NCBI RefSeq assembly: GCF_024807845.1
Contig: NZ_JANUEQ010000005.1
Span: 1-64,000 of the forward strand
Direction of reading: 5' to 3'
Length of the DNA stretch: 64,000 bases
DNA from: Klebsiella sp. BIGb0407
Lineage (GTDB): Bacteria; Pseudomonadota; Gammaproteobacteria; Enterobacterales; Enterobacteriaceae
Every line of letters starts with the position of its first letter. Position 1 is the stretch's first letter. The notes under the pieces were generated by a model. It was not told the DNA's origin. It did not search any database and worked only from the letters and a program-made list of their open reading frames with translations. Shown piece by piece: positions 23,172 through 34,941 of this stretch. The translations under genes were made by a program, and so were the position numbers.

Positions 23172-24713
23172 ATGCAACTGAATTCCACCGAAATCAGCGA
23201 ACTGATCAAGCAGCGTATCGCTCAGTTCAATGTTGTGAGTGAAGCTCATAACGAAGGTACTATCGTTTCTGTAAGTGACGGTATTATCCGTGTACACGGT
23301 CTGGCCGATGTAATGCTGGGCGAGATGATCGCCCTGCCAGGCAACCGTTACGCTATTGCACTTAACCTTGAGCGCGACTCGGTTGGTGCAGTAGTTATGG
23401 GCCCGTATACCGATCTTGCCGAAGGCATGAAAGTGAAGTGTACTGGCCGTATTCTTGAAGTACCGGTTGGCCGTGGTCTGTTAGGCCGCGTGGTGAACAC
23501 CCTGGGTGCACCTATCGATGGCAAAGGCGCTTTAGATCACGACGGCTTCGCCGCTGTTGAAGCTATCGCACCTGGTGTTATCGAGCGTCAATCAGTCGAT
23601 CAGCCTGTACAGACTGGTTATAAGTCTGTCGATGCGATGATTCCAATCGGCCGTGGTCAGCGTGAGCTGGTTATCGGTGACCGTCAGACTGGTAAAACAG
23701 CTCTGGCAATCGATGCCATCATCAATCAGCGCGACTCTGGTATCAAATGTATCTATGTTGCTATCGGTCAGAAAGCTTCTACCATCTCAAACGTGGTACG
23801 TAAGCTGGAAGAACATGGCGCACTGGCTAACACCATCGTAGTTGTTGCGACGGCGTCTGAATCTGCTGCACTCCAATACCTGGCGCCATATGCCGGTTGT
23901 GCAATGGGTGAATACTTCCGCGACCGCGGCGAAGATGCACTGATTGTTTATGATGACCTGTCCAAGCAGGCTGTTGCTTACCGCCAGATTTCTCTGTTGC
24001 TTCGCCGTCCACCAGGTCGTGAAGCATTCCCTGGCGACGTTTTCTATCTCCACTCTCGTTTGCTGGAACGTGCTGCGCGTGTTAACGCCGAGTACGTTGA
24101 AGCTTTCACTAAGGGTGAAGTTAAAGGTAAAACGGGCTCTCTGACTGCATTACCGATCATCGAAACGCAAGCGGGTGACGTTTCAGCGTTCGTTCCGACC
24201 AACGTAATCTCGATTACAGATGGTCAGATCTTCCTGGAATCTAACCTGTTTAACGCCGGTATTCGTCCTGCTGTTAACCCGGGTATCTCTGTATCCCGTG
24301 TTGGTGGTGCCGCTCAGACTAAGATCATGAAAAAACTGTCCGGTGGTATTCGTACTGCTCTGGCACAGTATCGTGAACTGGCAGCGTTCTCCCAGTTTGC
24401 ATCAGATCTTGACGATGTAACTCGTAAGCAGCTGAACCACGGTCAGAAAGTGACCGAGCTTCTGAAGCAGAAGCAGTATGCGCCAATGTCTGTTGCGCAG
24501 CAGTCTCTGGTTCTGTTCGCCGCTGAACGTGGTTATCTCGAAGATATCGAGCTGGTAAAAATTGGTGACTTCGAAGCTGCTCTGATGGCTTACGTTGACC
24601 GTGACCATGCTCCATTGATGCAAGAAATCAACCAAACTGGTGGCTATAATGACGAAATCGAAGGCAAGCTGAAAGGCATCCTCGATTCCTTCAAAGCAAC
24701 TCAGACCTGGTAA
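23172..24713 (+). CDS. atpA: ATP synthase F1 subunit alpha
   Basis: Non-catalytic nucleotide-binding subunit of the F1 head. The P-loop '[13 protein letters not shown]' is at about residues 169-181, and the family signature '[17 protein letters not shown]' follows later. It is 513 aa as in E. coli. It lies 14 bp after atpH. Confidence 0.99.
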   Translation: MQLNSTEISELIKQRIAQFNVVSEAHNEGTIVSVSDGIIRVHGLADVMLGEMIALPGNRYAIALNLERDSVGAVVMGPYTDLAEGMKVKCTGRILEVPVGRGLLGRVVNTLGAPIDGKGALDHDGFAAVEAIAPGVIERQSVDQPVQTGYKSVDAMIPIGRGQRELVIGDRQTGKTALAIDAIINQRDSGIKCIYVAIGQKASTISNVVRKLEEHGALANTIVVVATASESAALQYLAPYAGCAMGEYFRDRGEDALIVYDDLSKQAVAYRQISLLLRRPPGREAFPGDVFYLHSRLLERAARVNAEYVEAFTKGEVKGKTGSLTALPIIETQAGDVSAFVPTNVISITDGQIFLESNLFNAGIRPAVNPGISVSRVGGAAQTKIMKKLSGGIRTALAQYRELAAFSQFASDLDDVTRKQLNHGQKVTELLKQKQYAPMSVAQQSLVLFAAERGYLEDIELVKIGDFEAALMAYVDRDHAPLMQEINQTGGYNDEIEGKLKGILDSFKATQTW

Positions 24714-24763
24714 AATCTTGCGGCTTGTCTTAGGGCAAGCCGCAAGGCATTGAGGAGAAGGTC

Positions 24764-27047
<2,284 letters not shown>

Positions 27048-27067
27048 CGCCTTAATCGGAGGGTGAT

Positions 27068-27487
27068 ATGGCAACGACTTATCACCTGGATGTCGTCAGC
27101 GCGGAGCAACGCTTGTTCTCCGGCGCAGTCGAAAAGATCCAGGTAACAGGTAGCGAAGGTGAGCTGGGTATTTTCCCTGGTCATACGCCGCTGCTCACCG
27201 CCATTAAGCCTGGTATGATCCGCATTGTGAAAGAGAACGGACAAGAAGAGTTCATCTATTTGTCCGGTGGTGTGTTAGAAGTTCAGCCAAATAACGTTAT
27301 TGTTCTGGCTGATACCGCAATTCGCGGACAGGATCTCGACGAAGCTCGGGCCCTGGAAGCGAAACGTCAAGCGGAAGAAAACATCCATGGCTCTCACGGT
27401 GACGTTGACTACGCTCAGGCTTCTGCTGAACTGGCTAAAGCGATCGCAAAACTGCGAGTTATCGAGTTAACCAAAAAGCTGATGTAA
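27068..27487 (+). CDS. atpC: ATP synthase F1 subunit epsilon
   Basis: Rotor subunit and intrinsic inhibitor of ATP hydrolysis. An N-terminal beta-sandwich ('[16 protein letters not shown]') is followed by the two-helix C-terminal regulatory domain. It is 139 aa. It is the last gene of the operon and is followed by a strong terminator. Confidence 0.98.
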   Translation: MATTYHLDVVSAEQRLFSGAVEKIQVTGSEGELGIFPGHTPLLTAIKPGMIRIVKENGQEEFIYLSGGVLEVQPNNVIVLADTAIRGQDLDEARALEAKRQAEENIHGSHGDVDYAQASAELAKAIAKLRVIELTKKLM

Positions 27488-27505
27488 CGATTTGCTTGAA
27501 AGATA

Positions 27506-27536
27506 AATGCCAGCCTAATCGGCTGGCATTTTTTTT
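27506..27536 (+). terminator. atp operon terminator
   Basis: AATGCCAGCC / GGCTGGCATT forms a 10-bp stem with a 5-nt loop (TAATC) followed by eight T residues. It lies 19 bp after the atpC stop. Confidence 0.95.
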
Positions 27537-27559
27537 AGCTCTATATTTACTTGCGATAG

Positions 27560-27739
27560 TTAGTCGAGTACTGAAGCATCGTTAGCAATCATGAGCTGTT
27601 TCATCTCTTCAAAATGCTGGTGTGAAAACTTGCTAATCTTTTCCCAGTCCTGGGCTGTTTTTTCTGTCACTTTATCAGCGAGTATTTTCAGCGCCCGACA
27701 GGCCGCAACGCAGCTATCACCAGCGTGTCTTAGGAGCAT
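27560..27739 (-). CDS. Small ORF of 59 aa, possible remnant
   Basis: A short open frame from an ATG at 27739 to TAA at 27560. The peptide starts 'MLLRHAGDSCVAACRALKIL' and is predicted helical and charged, with 'DWEKISKFSHQHFEEMKQLM'. It could be the C-terminal relic of a longer helical protein whose 5' part is lost, because no clear ribosome site precedes the ATG. It lies directly behind the atp terminator in the atpC-glmU insertion. Function unknown. Confidence 0.3.
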   Translation of the reverse strand: MLLRHAGDSCVAACRALKILADKVTEKTAQDWEKISKFSHQHFEEMKQLMIANDASVLD

Positions 27740-27849
27740 GGGATGCCCTCAGTACTGAACCGGGTAAAGAACATGTCACCATCGCCGTCAGTGGTGCGGT
27801 TATTCGGATTTCATTAATGTGGCTTTTGGTACTAAAGGGGGATTACCTG

Positions 27850-28041
27850 ATGAGTCGGGTATTAGCCGATACACAGAAAAATAGGCGACTGGTGGATGTT
27901 GGTCTTGATGTTCTCAGTAGTGAGCCATCTTCGACTAATCATCTTTTATTACCAAGTGATATCCTTCATCTCATTAACGATGAAGACCATATGAATCATC
28001 ATTTGTTTGTGTTAACAAAGGATGACTCAAGAAAGATGTAA
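27850..28041 (+). CDS. Small hypothetical protein (63 aa)
   Basis: A short frame starting at ATG 27850 behind an AAGGGGGA ribosome-like site, beginning 'MSRVLADTQKNRRLVDVGL' and ending 'LFVLTKDDSRKM'. Coding-like sequence runs on upstream of the ATG in the same frame (about 27737-27849), which suggests a truncated older gene rather than a complete one. I do not recognise it. It precedes the converging Ig-like gene. Confidence 0.3.
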   Translation: MSRVLADTQKNRRLVDVGLDVLSSEPSSTNHLLLPSDILHLINDEDHMNHHLFVLTKDDSRKM

Positions 28042-28080
28042 TTAAATTATATCCTCCTTGAATCATAGATATTTTAAATA

Positions 28081-29064
28081 TTAATGTTCGCTTTCGCCAT
28101 AGTCCCAGATTTCAGCTTTTATTGTTATACTTCCAAGATCACCAGTAAATCCGTAACGAGAAGTATATAGATTATCACCAAAATCTGATTCGAGTACTGT
28201 AAAGTGATCCATTCCTTCGTCATAAAAATGGAAACTATCGGGATGATCTAAAGTGCATATTCTATCAATATGTGAATAAACCATCTTTTTATTGCATTCA
28301 AATAAATGTGGAATTGGCGGAGAGAATACAGCTTTATATTCATGTCCTGCGGTTAAGTAAATTTTAGGTAAAAAATCAGCAATTGATATGAATGGGGTAG
28401 CCACGGCCTCTGTAACGCCCAATAATTTAGGGTAAGAATCAGTAGCATCAACAAATGATGATATCGTTCCTACTATTTTTTGTTGAAAGGTTGCCACGAT
28501 AATAACATTTCCTGGTGTCAAACTTGTAAATACAGCTGTTGCTTTACCAGATTTATCAGTTGTAACCAAAATTGAATTTTTTCTATTACTGAAAATGGGT
28601 GATTCATTATCGAAAATGGCTGGTTTTCTCTTGAGGGCGGATGACCCAACAATTGTCAGTAATACACTATCTTCACTGCCAGGATTATCATTATTATCAA
28701 TTGATACTTCTACCTGGTTTGTACTGACACCATTTGCAGCAGCGCCTGATGTGGCTGTTATACTTATAGTGAAACCTATAACGGTAAACTCTGCTGATGG
28801 GGATAATTCATCATTAATAACGTAATAAACAGAATTTTTCTCATTTATCGTAAATTCCCTGTTGATGGTATACTCTAATGGGAATGCAGCTACATCAGTA
28901 ACGGATACTGCTCCAACTGGAGAATCATTCAGCATAATAAAAGCCATGTCATCTGTCTTTGCATTATCATATTGAGGTATTTGAATAATTAAGCCATTTT
29001 CCACCTCAGCTTTATGAACGTTGCCATCTTGTACCTGTGGTAAAATCGGGGCTTGTAATGACAT
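28081..29064 (-). CDS. Ig-like (Big_1-type) domain protein, copy 1
   Basis: A 327-aa protein starting 'MSLQAPILPQVQDGNVHKAE'. The start at 29064 was chosen because it follows CAGGAGAGT and aligns with the second copy; an upstream in-frame start would add 48 unconserved residues. Residues ~115-230 resemble a bacterial Ig-like group 1 domain of the invasin/intimin kind ('ANGVSTNQVEVSIDNNDNP' ... 'TDKSGKATAVFTSLTPGNV'). A separate C-terminal module (about 255-327) contains two Cys. There is no signal peptide, so a surface role is not supported by this sequence alone. It is 66% or more identical to copy 2 in the N-terminal 240 residues by eye, far less in the C-terminus. Confidence 0.6.
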   Translation of the reverse strand: MSLQAPILPQVQDGNVHKAEVENGLIIQIPQYDNAKTDDMAFIMLNDSPVGAVSVTDVAAFPLEYTINREFTINEKNSVYYVINDELSPSAEFTVIGFTISITATSGAAANGVSTNQVEVSIDNNDNPGSEDSVLLTIVGSSALKRKPAIFDNESPIFSNRKNSILVTTDKSGKATAVFTSLTPGNVIIVATFQQKIVGTISSFVDATDSYPKLLGVTEAVATPFISIADFLPKIYLTAGHEYKAVFSPPIPHLFECNKKMVYSHIDRICTLDHPDSFHFYDEGMDHFTVLESDFGDNLYTSRYGFTGDLGSITIKAEIWDYGESEH

Positions 29065-29396
29065 TTTTACTCTCCTGTTTTTACTGTGATATTTATAGAT
29101 GTGATACAGATTTAATGTTGTATTTCCAGGTATGTTAATTCTTGAAAAATAGCGGATATCTTCGGTGCACGATATTTTCATCACTGGCGATATAAACGTA
29201 TTTTTCAAATCATTAATACCTGTGTCAGAGATGTTTAACTAATAATTAATTATTATCCGAAAATCACAGCTGTTTTAAATAGCTATGTTGTCGCGACGCT
29301 TTATATTAGCCATAGTATTTAATTGGTGTCGATTGCTGAAAATGCAGTGATGAATGACAAAATATACAATTTGATATGAAAGCGTATGTGATTTAA
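28081..29396. repeat. Tandem duplication, unit 1 (gene plus 332-bp upstream region)
   Basis: This segment is homologous to 29842-31157 at a constant offset of 1761 bp, covering the whole Ig-like gene and 332 bp upstream. Shared upstream blocks include ACTCTCCTGTTTTTACTGT, TTTATATTAGCCATAGTATT and AAAATATACAATTTGATATG. Both units are 1316 bp long with no net length change. Other sequence at 29065-29841 is the IS remnant and AT-rich spacer. Confidence 0.85.
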
Positions 29397-29522
29397 CCCT
29401 AATAAATGAGAAAGTAACACTTTGTTTATAATGAAGTTGATCCCAAAAAAGAGACTGATTTAAGCGGTGTTTTGGGAATGGATATCTTTTACTGACTTAC
29501 TGGTTCATTTCGCCGGGAGTTT

Positions 29523-29756
29523 TTGAATGCATATTCATTTGAATCAGTGGGATATCATGTGCATGAGAGCTTACATACGAGCAATGTAGCAAAAGCCTTC
29601 AGGATGGCTCTGTCGGGTAGAGAGGGGACATCTCAGCTGATACATCACTCATATCGTGGTCTTCAGTACTGTGCAGCAGAATATCAGGAGCTGCATCAAC
29701 GTCATGGAGTGACCTGTTTGATGACAGATGGATATGATTGTTATCAAAATACCCGA
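29523..29756 (+). pseudogene. IS3-family transposase (OrfB) fragment
   Basis: About 78 codons match the central DDE region of IS3-group OrfB transposases: 'HESLHTSNVAKAFRMALSGR' and 'LQYCAAEYQELHQRHGVTC' with 'MTDGYDCYQN'. The motif usually read as HHSDRGLQY is HHSYRGLQY here, so the second catalytic Asp is lost. N- and C-terminal parts and inverted repeats are absent. It sits between the two Ig-like gene copies and is a dead relic. Confidence 0.8.
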
Positions 29757-29770
29757 TGAAGTTCATCGGG
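29752..29770. terminator. Hairpin after the IS remnant
   Basis: CCCGATGAA / TTCATCGGG forms a 9-bp stem with a single-base loop, followed by CGTTTTAAG. It overlaps the end of the transposase fragment and could terminate plus-strand transcription. Weak T-tract. Confidence 0.4.
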
Positions 29771-29841
29771 CGTTTTAAGACAAACGAGTGTCAACCTATA
29801 CCGGAACTAGTCAAAGAAAACACGATATTAATTAAATATAA

Positions 29842-30825
29842 TCAGGATTTTTTATCTCCATAATCCCATATTTCAACGGTAATGTTTATTTCTACACCAG
29901 GATTAAATGAGCCGTAACGATAAGCACTAAATTTTGCTGCTGAACCTGAAGTCAGCACGCTAAAGTGCTCTAATCCTTTACCATAAAATTCGAAGTTATT
30001 GATTAAATCTGAATCGCAATATCCTAAAGGATTAAAGCTATAGAGATTAGTACATGCAAGATTATTTTGAATTGGGCTAGAAAGAATAAGTTTATATTCA
30101 TGCCCCACGGTTAAGTAAGTATTCAATAAAAAATCAGTTATAGGCACATAGCCTTTACAAAGAACATCGTGAGTACCGAGTAACTTTGGATAATCAATAG
30201 CATTAGTACTGACAAATGATGATATCGTTCCTACCATTTTTTGTTGAAAGGTTGCCACAATAATGACATTTCCTGGTATCAAACTTGAAAAGTCTGCTGT
30301 TGCTTTATCGGATTCATCAGTTGTAACTAAAATTGTATTTTTTCCATTACTGAAAATGGGTGATTCATTATCGAAAATGGCTGGTTTTTTCTTGAGAGCG
30401 GATGACCCAACAATTGTCAGCAATATACTGTTTCCACTGCCAGGATTGCCATTAGTATCAATTGATACTTCAACCTGGTTTGTACTGACACCATCTGCAG
30501 CAGCGCCTGATGTGGCTGTTATACTTATAGTGAAATCTATGACGGTAAACTCTGCTGATGGAGATAATTCATCATGAATAACGTAATAAACAGAATTCTT
30601 ATTATTTATCGTAAATTTTCTGTTGATGGTATACTCTAATGGAAATTCGGATATATCAGTAACGGATACTATTCCGACTGGAGAATTATTCAGCATAATA
30701 AAAACCATATCATCTGTCTTTGTATTATCATATCGAGGTATTTGAACAATTAAACCATTTTCCACCTCAGCTTGCTGAACCGCTCCATCTTGTACCTGTG
30801 GTAAAAATGGGGATTGTAATGACAT
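29842..30825 (-). CDS. Ig-like (Big_1-type) domain protein, copy 2
   Basis: A 327-aa paralogue of the gene at 28081-29064, starting 'MSLQSPFLPQVQDGAVQQAE' behind the same CAGGAGAGT site. The first ~240 residues, including the Ig-like region ('ADGVSTNQVEVSIDTNGNPG'), are highly conserved. The C-terminal ~85 residues differ strongly yet keep the frame, length and closing 'EIWDYG' motif, with a different Cys pattern. No signal peptide is visible. The role is unknown; adhesion, cell-cell interaction or an intracellular function are all open. Confidence 0.6.
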   Translation of the reverse strand: MSLQSPFLPQVQDGAVQQAEVENGLIVQIPRYDNTKTDDMVFIMLNNSPVGIVSVTDISEFPLEYTINRKFTINNKNSVYYVIHDELSPSAEFTVIDFTISITATSGAAADGVSTNQVEVSIDTNGNPGSGNSILLTIVGSSALKKKPAIFDNESPIFSNGKNTILVTTDESDKATADFSSLIPGNVIIVATFQQKMVGTISSFVSTNAIDYPKLLGTHDVLCKGYVPITDFLLNTYLTVGHEYKLILSSPIQNNLACTNLYSFNPLGYCDSDLINNFEFYGKGLEHFSVLTSGSAAKFSAYRYGSFNPGVEINITVEIWDYGDKKS

Positions 30826-31157
30826 ATTTACTCTCCTGTTTTTACTGTAGTATTTTTAGACGTGATACAGATTTAATGTTATATTTCCAAGGGTATGCAT
30901 TTTTGAAAAATAGCAGATATATTCGATGCTCGATATTCTCAGTACTGGCGATATAAACGTATTTTCCAAGTCATTAATATCTATGTTAGAAATATTTAAC
31001 TGATAATAAATTATTATCCGTAAATCACGATTTTTCTAAATAGCGATGTTGTCGCTACGCTTTATATTAGCCATAGTATTTAATTGAAGTCGATTGCTGA
31101 AAATGCAGGGATGAATGATAAAATATACAATTTGATATGAAGGAGGATGTGATTTAA
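29842..31157. repeat. Tandem duplication, unit 2
   Basis: Counterpart of 28081-29396 at an offset of 1761 bp, containing copy 2 and its 332-bp upstream region. Homology ends at the shared GATGTGATTTAA block. The remaining 31158-31412 is AT-rich upstream DNA of glmU, in which I see no gene. Confidence 0.85.
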
Positions 31158-31412
31158 GCTTTCTTTGGGGAGTTAATATCTTTATTTACAATGTTAAATA
31201 ATATATAAATCATATGGATAGTGTTCTTTCTTGTGAGATCATTAGCTTATTTTGTGTCTGTTACTCCGTATGTCATGATAAATGCGGTAATAATGGGGTA
31301 AAATATTCCTCTATCACAGATTTTTCTGGTTATACATTTTTCAGTGCAAAATATGTAGATTTTTCAACGCTAAATAGCTTAACTTCCTTCACTAAACAGA
31401 TTCAGGATACGT

Positions 31413-32783
31413 ATGGCAAACAGTGCAATGAGCGTGGTTATTCTTGCCGCAGGCAAAGGAACCCGCATGTATTCCGACCTTCCCAAAGTACTTCATACCT
31501 TGGCAGGGAAACCAATGGTGCAGCATGTTATTGATGCGGCAAAAAAACTAGGGGCGCAGCATGTGAACCTGGTCTATGGCCATGGTGGATACCTGTTAAA
31601 GCAAACTCTGAATAATGAGTCACTGAATTGGGTATTACAGGCCGAACAGCTTGGTACCGGCCATGCAATGCAAATGGCTGCTCCTTATTTTGCTGATGAC
31701 GAAGATATTCTGATGCTCTACGGTGACGTTCCGCTCATTGCTGTGGAAACGCTCGAACGTCTGCGTGAAGTCAAACCTGCGGGTGGTATTGGACTGCTGA
31801 CCGCAGTGCTTGATGATCCAACCGGTTATGGCCGTATTGCCCGTGAAAATGGCAAAGTTGTTGGTATTGTCGAACAAAAAGATGCCAGCGAAGAGCAGCG
31901 CAAAATTACCGAGATTAATACCGGTATTCTGGTTGCCAATGGCGCAGATCTGAAGCGTTGGTTAGCAAATCTTGATAACAATAACGCCCAGGGTGAATTC
32001 TATATCACCGATATTATCGCTCTCGCTCATCAGGAAGGACATGAAATCACCACCGTTCATCCACAGCGACTGAGTGAAATGGAAGGGGTGAATAATCGTC
32101 TGCAACTGGCAAGACTGGAACGTGTTTATCAGACTGAGCAAGCAGAAAAACTGCTGCTGGCTGGGGTGATGTTACGCGACCCGGCACGTTTTGATTTACG
32201 CGGCGAACTGACTCACGGACTTGATGTTGATATCGATACTAACGTGATTATCGAAGGCAAAGTTGTGCTGGGTAATCGTGTGAAAATTGGCACTGGCTGC
32301 GTGATAAAAAATGCAGTGATTGGCGACGACTGTGAAATCAGCCCGTACAGCGTGGTTGAAGATGCTCGACTTGAAGCCTCCTGTACTATCGGCCCATTTG
32401 CGCGTCTGCGCCCGGGTGCTGAGCTGGCTGAAGGTGCCCATGTTGGTAACTTTGTCGAAATGAAAAAAGCGCGCCTGGGTAAAGGATCTAAAGCAGGTCA
32501 CCTGAGCTATCTCGGTGATGCTGAAATTGGCGATAACGTTAATATCGGTGCCGGAACTATCACCTGTAACTACGATGGTGCGAATAAGCATAAAACCGTG
32601 ATTGGTAATGACGTCTTTGTCGGCTCTGATACTCAGCTGGTTGCGCCAGTCAGTGTGGCTGATGGTGTGACTATTGCTGCCGGTACCACGGTTACCCGTG
32701 ATGTTTATGAACCTGGACTGGTTATCAGTCGGGTAACACAAAGTCAGAATCGTGACTGGCGGCGTCCGGTCAAAAAGAAATAG
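31413..32783 (+). CDS. glmU: Bifunctional UDP-GlcNAc pyrophosphorylase / glucosamine-1-phosphate acetyltransferase
   Basis: Makes UDP-N-acetylglucosamine for peptidoglycan and LPS. The N-terminal uridyltransferase domain has '[18 protein letters not shown]' (about residues 8-25). The C-terminal left-handed beta-helix acetyltransferase domain (about 250-456) includes '[17 protein letters not shown]'. It is 456 aa as in E. coli. It is followed by glmS after 189 bp, as in E. coli where the two are co-transcribed. Confidence 0.98.
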   Translation: MANSAMSVVILAAGKGTRMYSDLPKVLHTLAGKPMVQHVIDAAKKLGAQHVNLVYGHGGYLLKQTLNNESLNWVLQAEQLGTGHAMQMAAPYFADDEDILMLYGDVPLIAVETLERLREVKPAGGIGLLTAVLDDPTGYGRIARENGKVVGIVEQKDASEEQRKITEINTGILVANGADLKRWLANLDNNNAQGEFYITDIIALAHQEGHEITTVHPQRLSEMEGVNNRLQLARLERVYQTEQAEKLLLAGVMLRDPARFDLRGELTHGLDVDIDTNVIIEGKVVLGNRVKIGTGCVIKNAVIGDDCEISPYSVVEDARLEASCTIGPFARLRPGAELAEGAHVGNFVEMKKARLGKGSKAGHLSYLGDAEIGDNVNIGAGTITCNYDGANKHKTVIGNDVFVGSDTQLVAPVSVADGVTIAAGTTVTRDVYEPGLVISRVTQSQNRDWRRPVKKK

Positions 32784-32938
32784 GTTTTTTATATTCTCCT
32801 GCTGTTCAGGCAGGAGTCAGGAATGAAGGCTGTTCTCGAAAATGGCCCGTTCCGCCAGCAGTAAAAATAATAACCCCACTCTCTACAAGGCTCGGGGTCC
32901 GGGAATACCGGAATATGCAGGTCAAGCGACAACAACCT

Positions 32939-32954
32939 ATGACGGAAACGTCAT
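32939..32954 (+). promoter_or_regulatory. Hairpin in the glmS leader
   Basis: ATGACG-GAAA-CGTCAT forms a 6-bp stem with a GAAA tetraloop, just 5' of the presumed glmS ribosome site (CAGGAC) and 19 bp from the ATG. In E. coli, glmS translation is switched on by the sRNA GlmZ pairing in this leader; whether this hairpin takes part is inference. Confidence 0.45.
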
Positions 32955-32972
32955 TATCAGGACTTACAACTT

Positions 32973-34802
32973 ATGTGTGGAATTGTTGGCGCAGTAGCGC
33001 AGCGTGATATCTCAGAAATTTTGATCGAAGGTCTTCGTCGTCTGGAATACCGTGGATATGACTCAGCAGGTCTTGCCGTAGTCGATGATGCAGGAAAGAT
33101 GACGCGTTTACGTCGTCTGGGTAAAGTACATAATCTGGCAGAAGCGGCAGCAGAAACTGCGCTGAACGGCGGAATTGGTATTGCACATACTCGCTGGGCA
33201 ACCCATGGTGAACCTTCCGAAGCGAATGCTCACCCACATGTTTCAGGCCCGATTGCGGTAGTTCATAACGGTATCATTGAAAACTATGAGCCGTTACGCG
33301 AGCTTCTGAAAGAGCGTGGCTATATCTTTGCCTCAGAAACTGATACCGAAGTGATTGCTCACTTAGTTCATTGGGAGCTTGAGCAGGGCGGTACTTTGCG
33401 TGAAGCGGTACTCCGTACCATTCCACAATTACGTGGTGCTTACGGTACAGTTATCCTCGACTCACGTGATCCTCATGTACTGTTAGCGGCACGTTCAGGT
33501 AGCCCGATGGTTATCGGCCTTGGCGTTGGTGAAAACTTTATTGCTTCCGATCAGCTGGCATTACTGCCGGTGACCCGTCGCTTTATCTTCCTTGAAGAAG
33601 GCGATATCGCTGAAGTCACCCGTCGTCATGTGACTATTTTTGATAACCAGGGTGAAGAAGTTCAACGTCCGGATATCGAGTCTAATTTGCAGTATGACGC
33701 GGGTGATAAAGGTATCTACCGCCACTACATGCAAAAAGAGATTTACGAGCAGCCTAACGCCATCAAAAATACCCTTACCGGGCGTATCAGCCACGGTGAA
33801 GTTGATTTAAGCGAGCTGGGACCAAAAGCCAATGAGCTGCTGGCTCAGGTTGAACATATTCAAATTGTTGCCTGCGGAACCTCTTATAACTCCGGTATGG
33901 TTTCACGTTACTGGTTTGAGTCACTGGCAGGTATTCCTTGTGACGTTGAGATAGCTTCTGAATTCCGCTATCGCAAGTCTGCTGTACGCCGTAACAGCCT
34001 GATTATTACGCTTTCTCAGTCTGGCGAAACAGCAGATACCCTGGCGGCCTTACGTCTGGCTAAAGAACTGGGATACCTTGGTTCACTGGCAGTATGTAAC
34101 GTAGCGGGTTCTTCTCTGGTACGTGAGTCAGACCTGGCATTGATGACCAACGCCGGTACTGAAATTGGCGTGGCCTCAACCAAAGCCTTTACTACCCAGC
34201 TGACAGTATTGCTGATGCTGGTGGCGAAGATAGGCCGTCTGAGAGGCGTTGATGCGTCCGTTGAGCATGAAATTGTTCATGGCCTGCAAGCTCTGCCAAG
34301 CCGTATTGAGCAGATGCTGTCTCAGGACAAGCGCATTGAAGCTCTTGCAGAAAACTTCTCTGATAAACATCATGCGCTGTTCCTTGGCCGTGGCGACCAG
34401 TATCCGATTGCGATGGAAGGGGCTCTGAAGCTGAAAGAGATCTCCTATATTCATGCTGAAGCCTATGCCGCAGGTGAACTGAAACATGGTCCACTGGCAC
34501 TGATTGATGCAGATATGCCAGTCATTGTCGTTGCACCTAATAACGATCTGCTGGAAAAACTGAAATCCAACATCGAAGAAGTCCGTGCCCGTGGCGGCGA
34601 GCTGTATGTCTTTGCTGACCGTGATGCAAATTTCACCAGCAGCGACAATATGCACATCATCGAGATGCCGCACGTTGAAGAAGTCATTGCACCGATTTTC
34701 TATACCGTGCCATTACAGCTACTGTCCTACCATGTTGCCTTGATCAAAGGCACCGATGTTGACCAGCCACGTAACCTGGCGAAATCAGTGACGGTTGAGT
34801 AA
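32973..34802 (+). CDS. glmS: Glutamine-fructose-6-phosphate aminotransferase (isomerising)
   Basis: First committed step to amino sugars: fructose-6-phosphate + glutamine to glucosamine-6-phosphate. The catalytic Cys is the second codon ('[10 protein letters not shown]') in the N-terminal glutaminase domain. Two SIS isomerase domains follow ('[15 protein letters not shown]' and '[18 protein letters not shown]', with '[11 protein letters not shown]'). It is 609 aa. The C-terminus '[11 protein letters not shown]' is intact, which preserves the region normally recognised as attTn7. Confidence 0.98.
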   Translation: MCGIVGAVAQRDISEILIEGLRRLEYRGYDSAGLAVVDDAGKMTRLRRLGKVHNLAEAAAETALNGGIGIAHTRWATHGEPSEANAHPHVSGPIAVVHNGIIENYEPLRELLKERGYIFASETDTEVIAHLVHWELEQGGTLREAVLRTIPQLRGAYGTVILDSRDPHVLLAARSGSPMVIGLGVGENFIASDQLALLPVTRRFIFLEEGDIAEVTRRHVTIFDNQGEEVQRPDIESNLQYDAGDKGIYRHYMQKEIYEQPNAIKNTLTGRISHGEVDLSELGPKANELLAQVEHIQIVACGTSYNSGMVSRYWFESLAGIPCDVEIASEFRYRKSAVRRNSLIITLSQSGETADTLAALRLAKELGYLGSLAVCNVAGSSLVRESDLALMTNAGTEIGVASTKAFTTQLTVLLMLVAKIGRLRGVDASVEHEIVHGLQALPSRIEQMLSQDKRIEALAENFSDKHHALFLGRGDQYPIAMEGALKLKEISYIHAEAYAAGELKHGPLALIDADMPVIVVAPNNDLLEKLKSNIEEVRARGGELYVFADRDANFTSSDNMHIIEMPHVEEVIAPIFYTVPLQLLSYHVALIKGTDVDQPRNLAKSVTVE

Positions 34803-34846
34803 GGTTTAGCGTAGCTAAACATAACAGAGTCGTTCTGAAGTAAGAA

Positions 34847-34886
34847 AACCCAGTGGTGCTGTTTAAAAAGCATACTGGGTTTTTTT
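34847..34886 (+). terminator. glmS terminator
   Basis: AACCCAGT / ACTGGGTT arms, with additional TGCT/AGCA pairing inside, precede a run of T residues. It lies 45 bp after the glmS stop, where Tn7 would normally insert in related bacteria. No Tn7-type end is seen. Confidence 0.85.
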
Positions 34887-34941
34887 ATGATGAAATTATT
34901 TTGCTACTTAGTTTCTTTGCCAGAAGTTTTGGCAGGATAAA

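Noticed and set aside
28081-31157. Phage or transposon carrying the Ig-like genes
   Set aside because: Only a fragment of one transposase is present, with no integrase, structural genes or flanking repeats beyond the duplication itself.
31214-31534. A 106-codon frame overlapping the glmU start
   Set aside because: Its 3' half is a shifted reading of the conserved glmU N-terminus and the 5' half is AT-rich leader.
32196-32741. A 181-codon open frame antisense to glmU
   Set aside because: It lies entirely within the conserved glmU beta-helix coding region, has no ribosome site, and its composition mirrors the complementary codons.
34803-34941. Tn7 insertion at the glmS attachment site
   Set aside because: No TGTGGGCGGAC-type end, 5-bp duplication or tns gene was found behind glmS; only a normal terminator.
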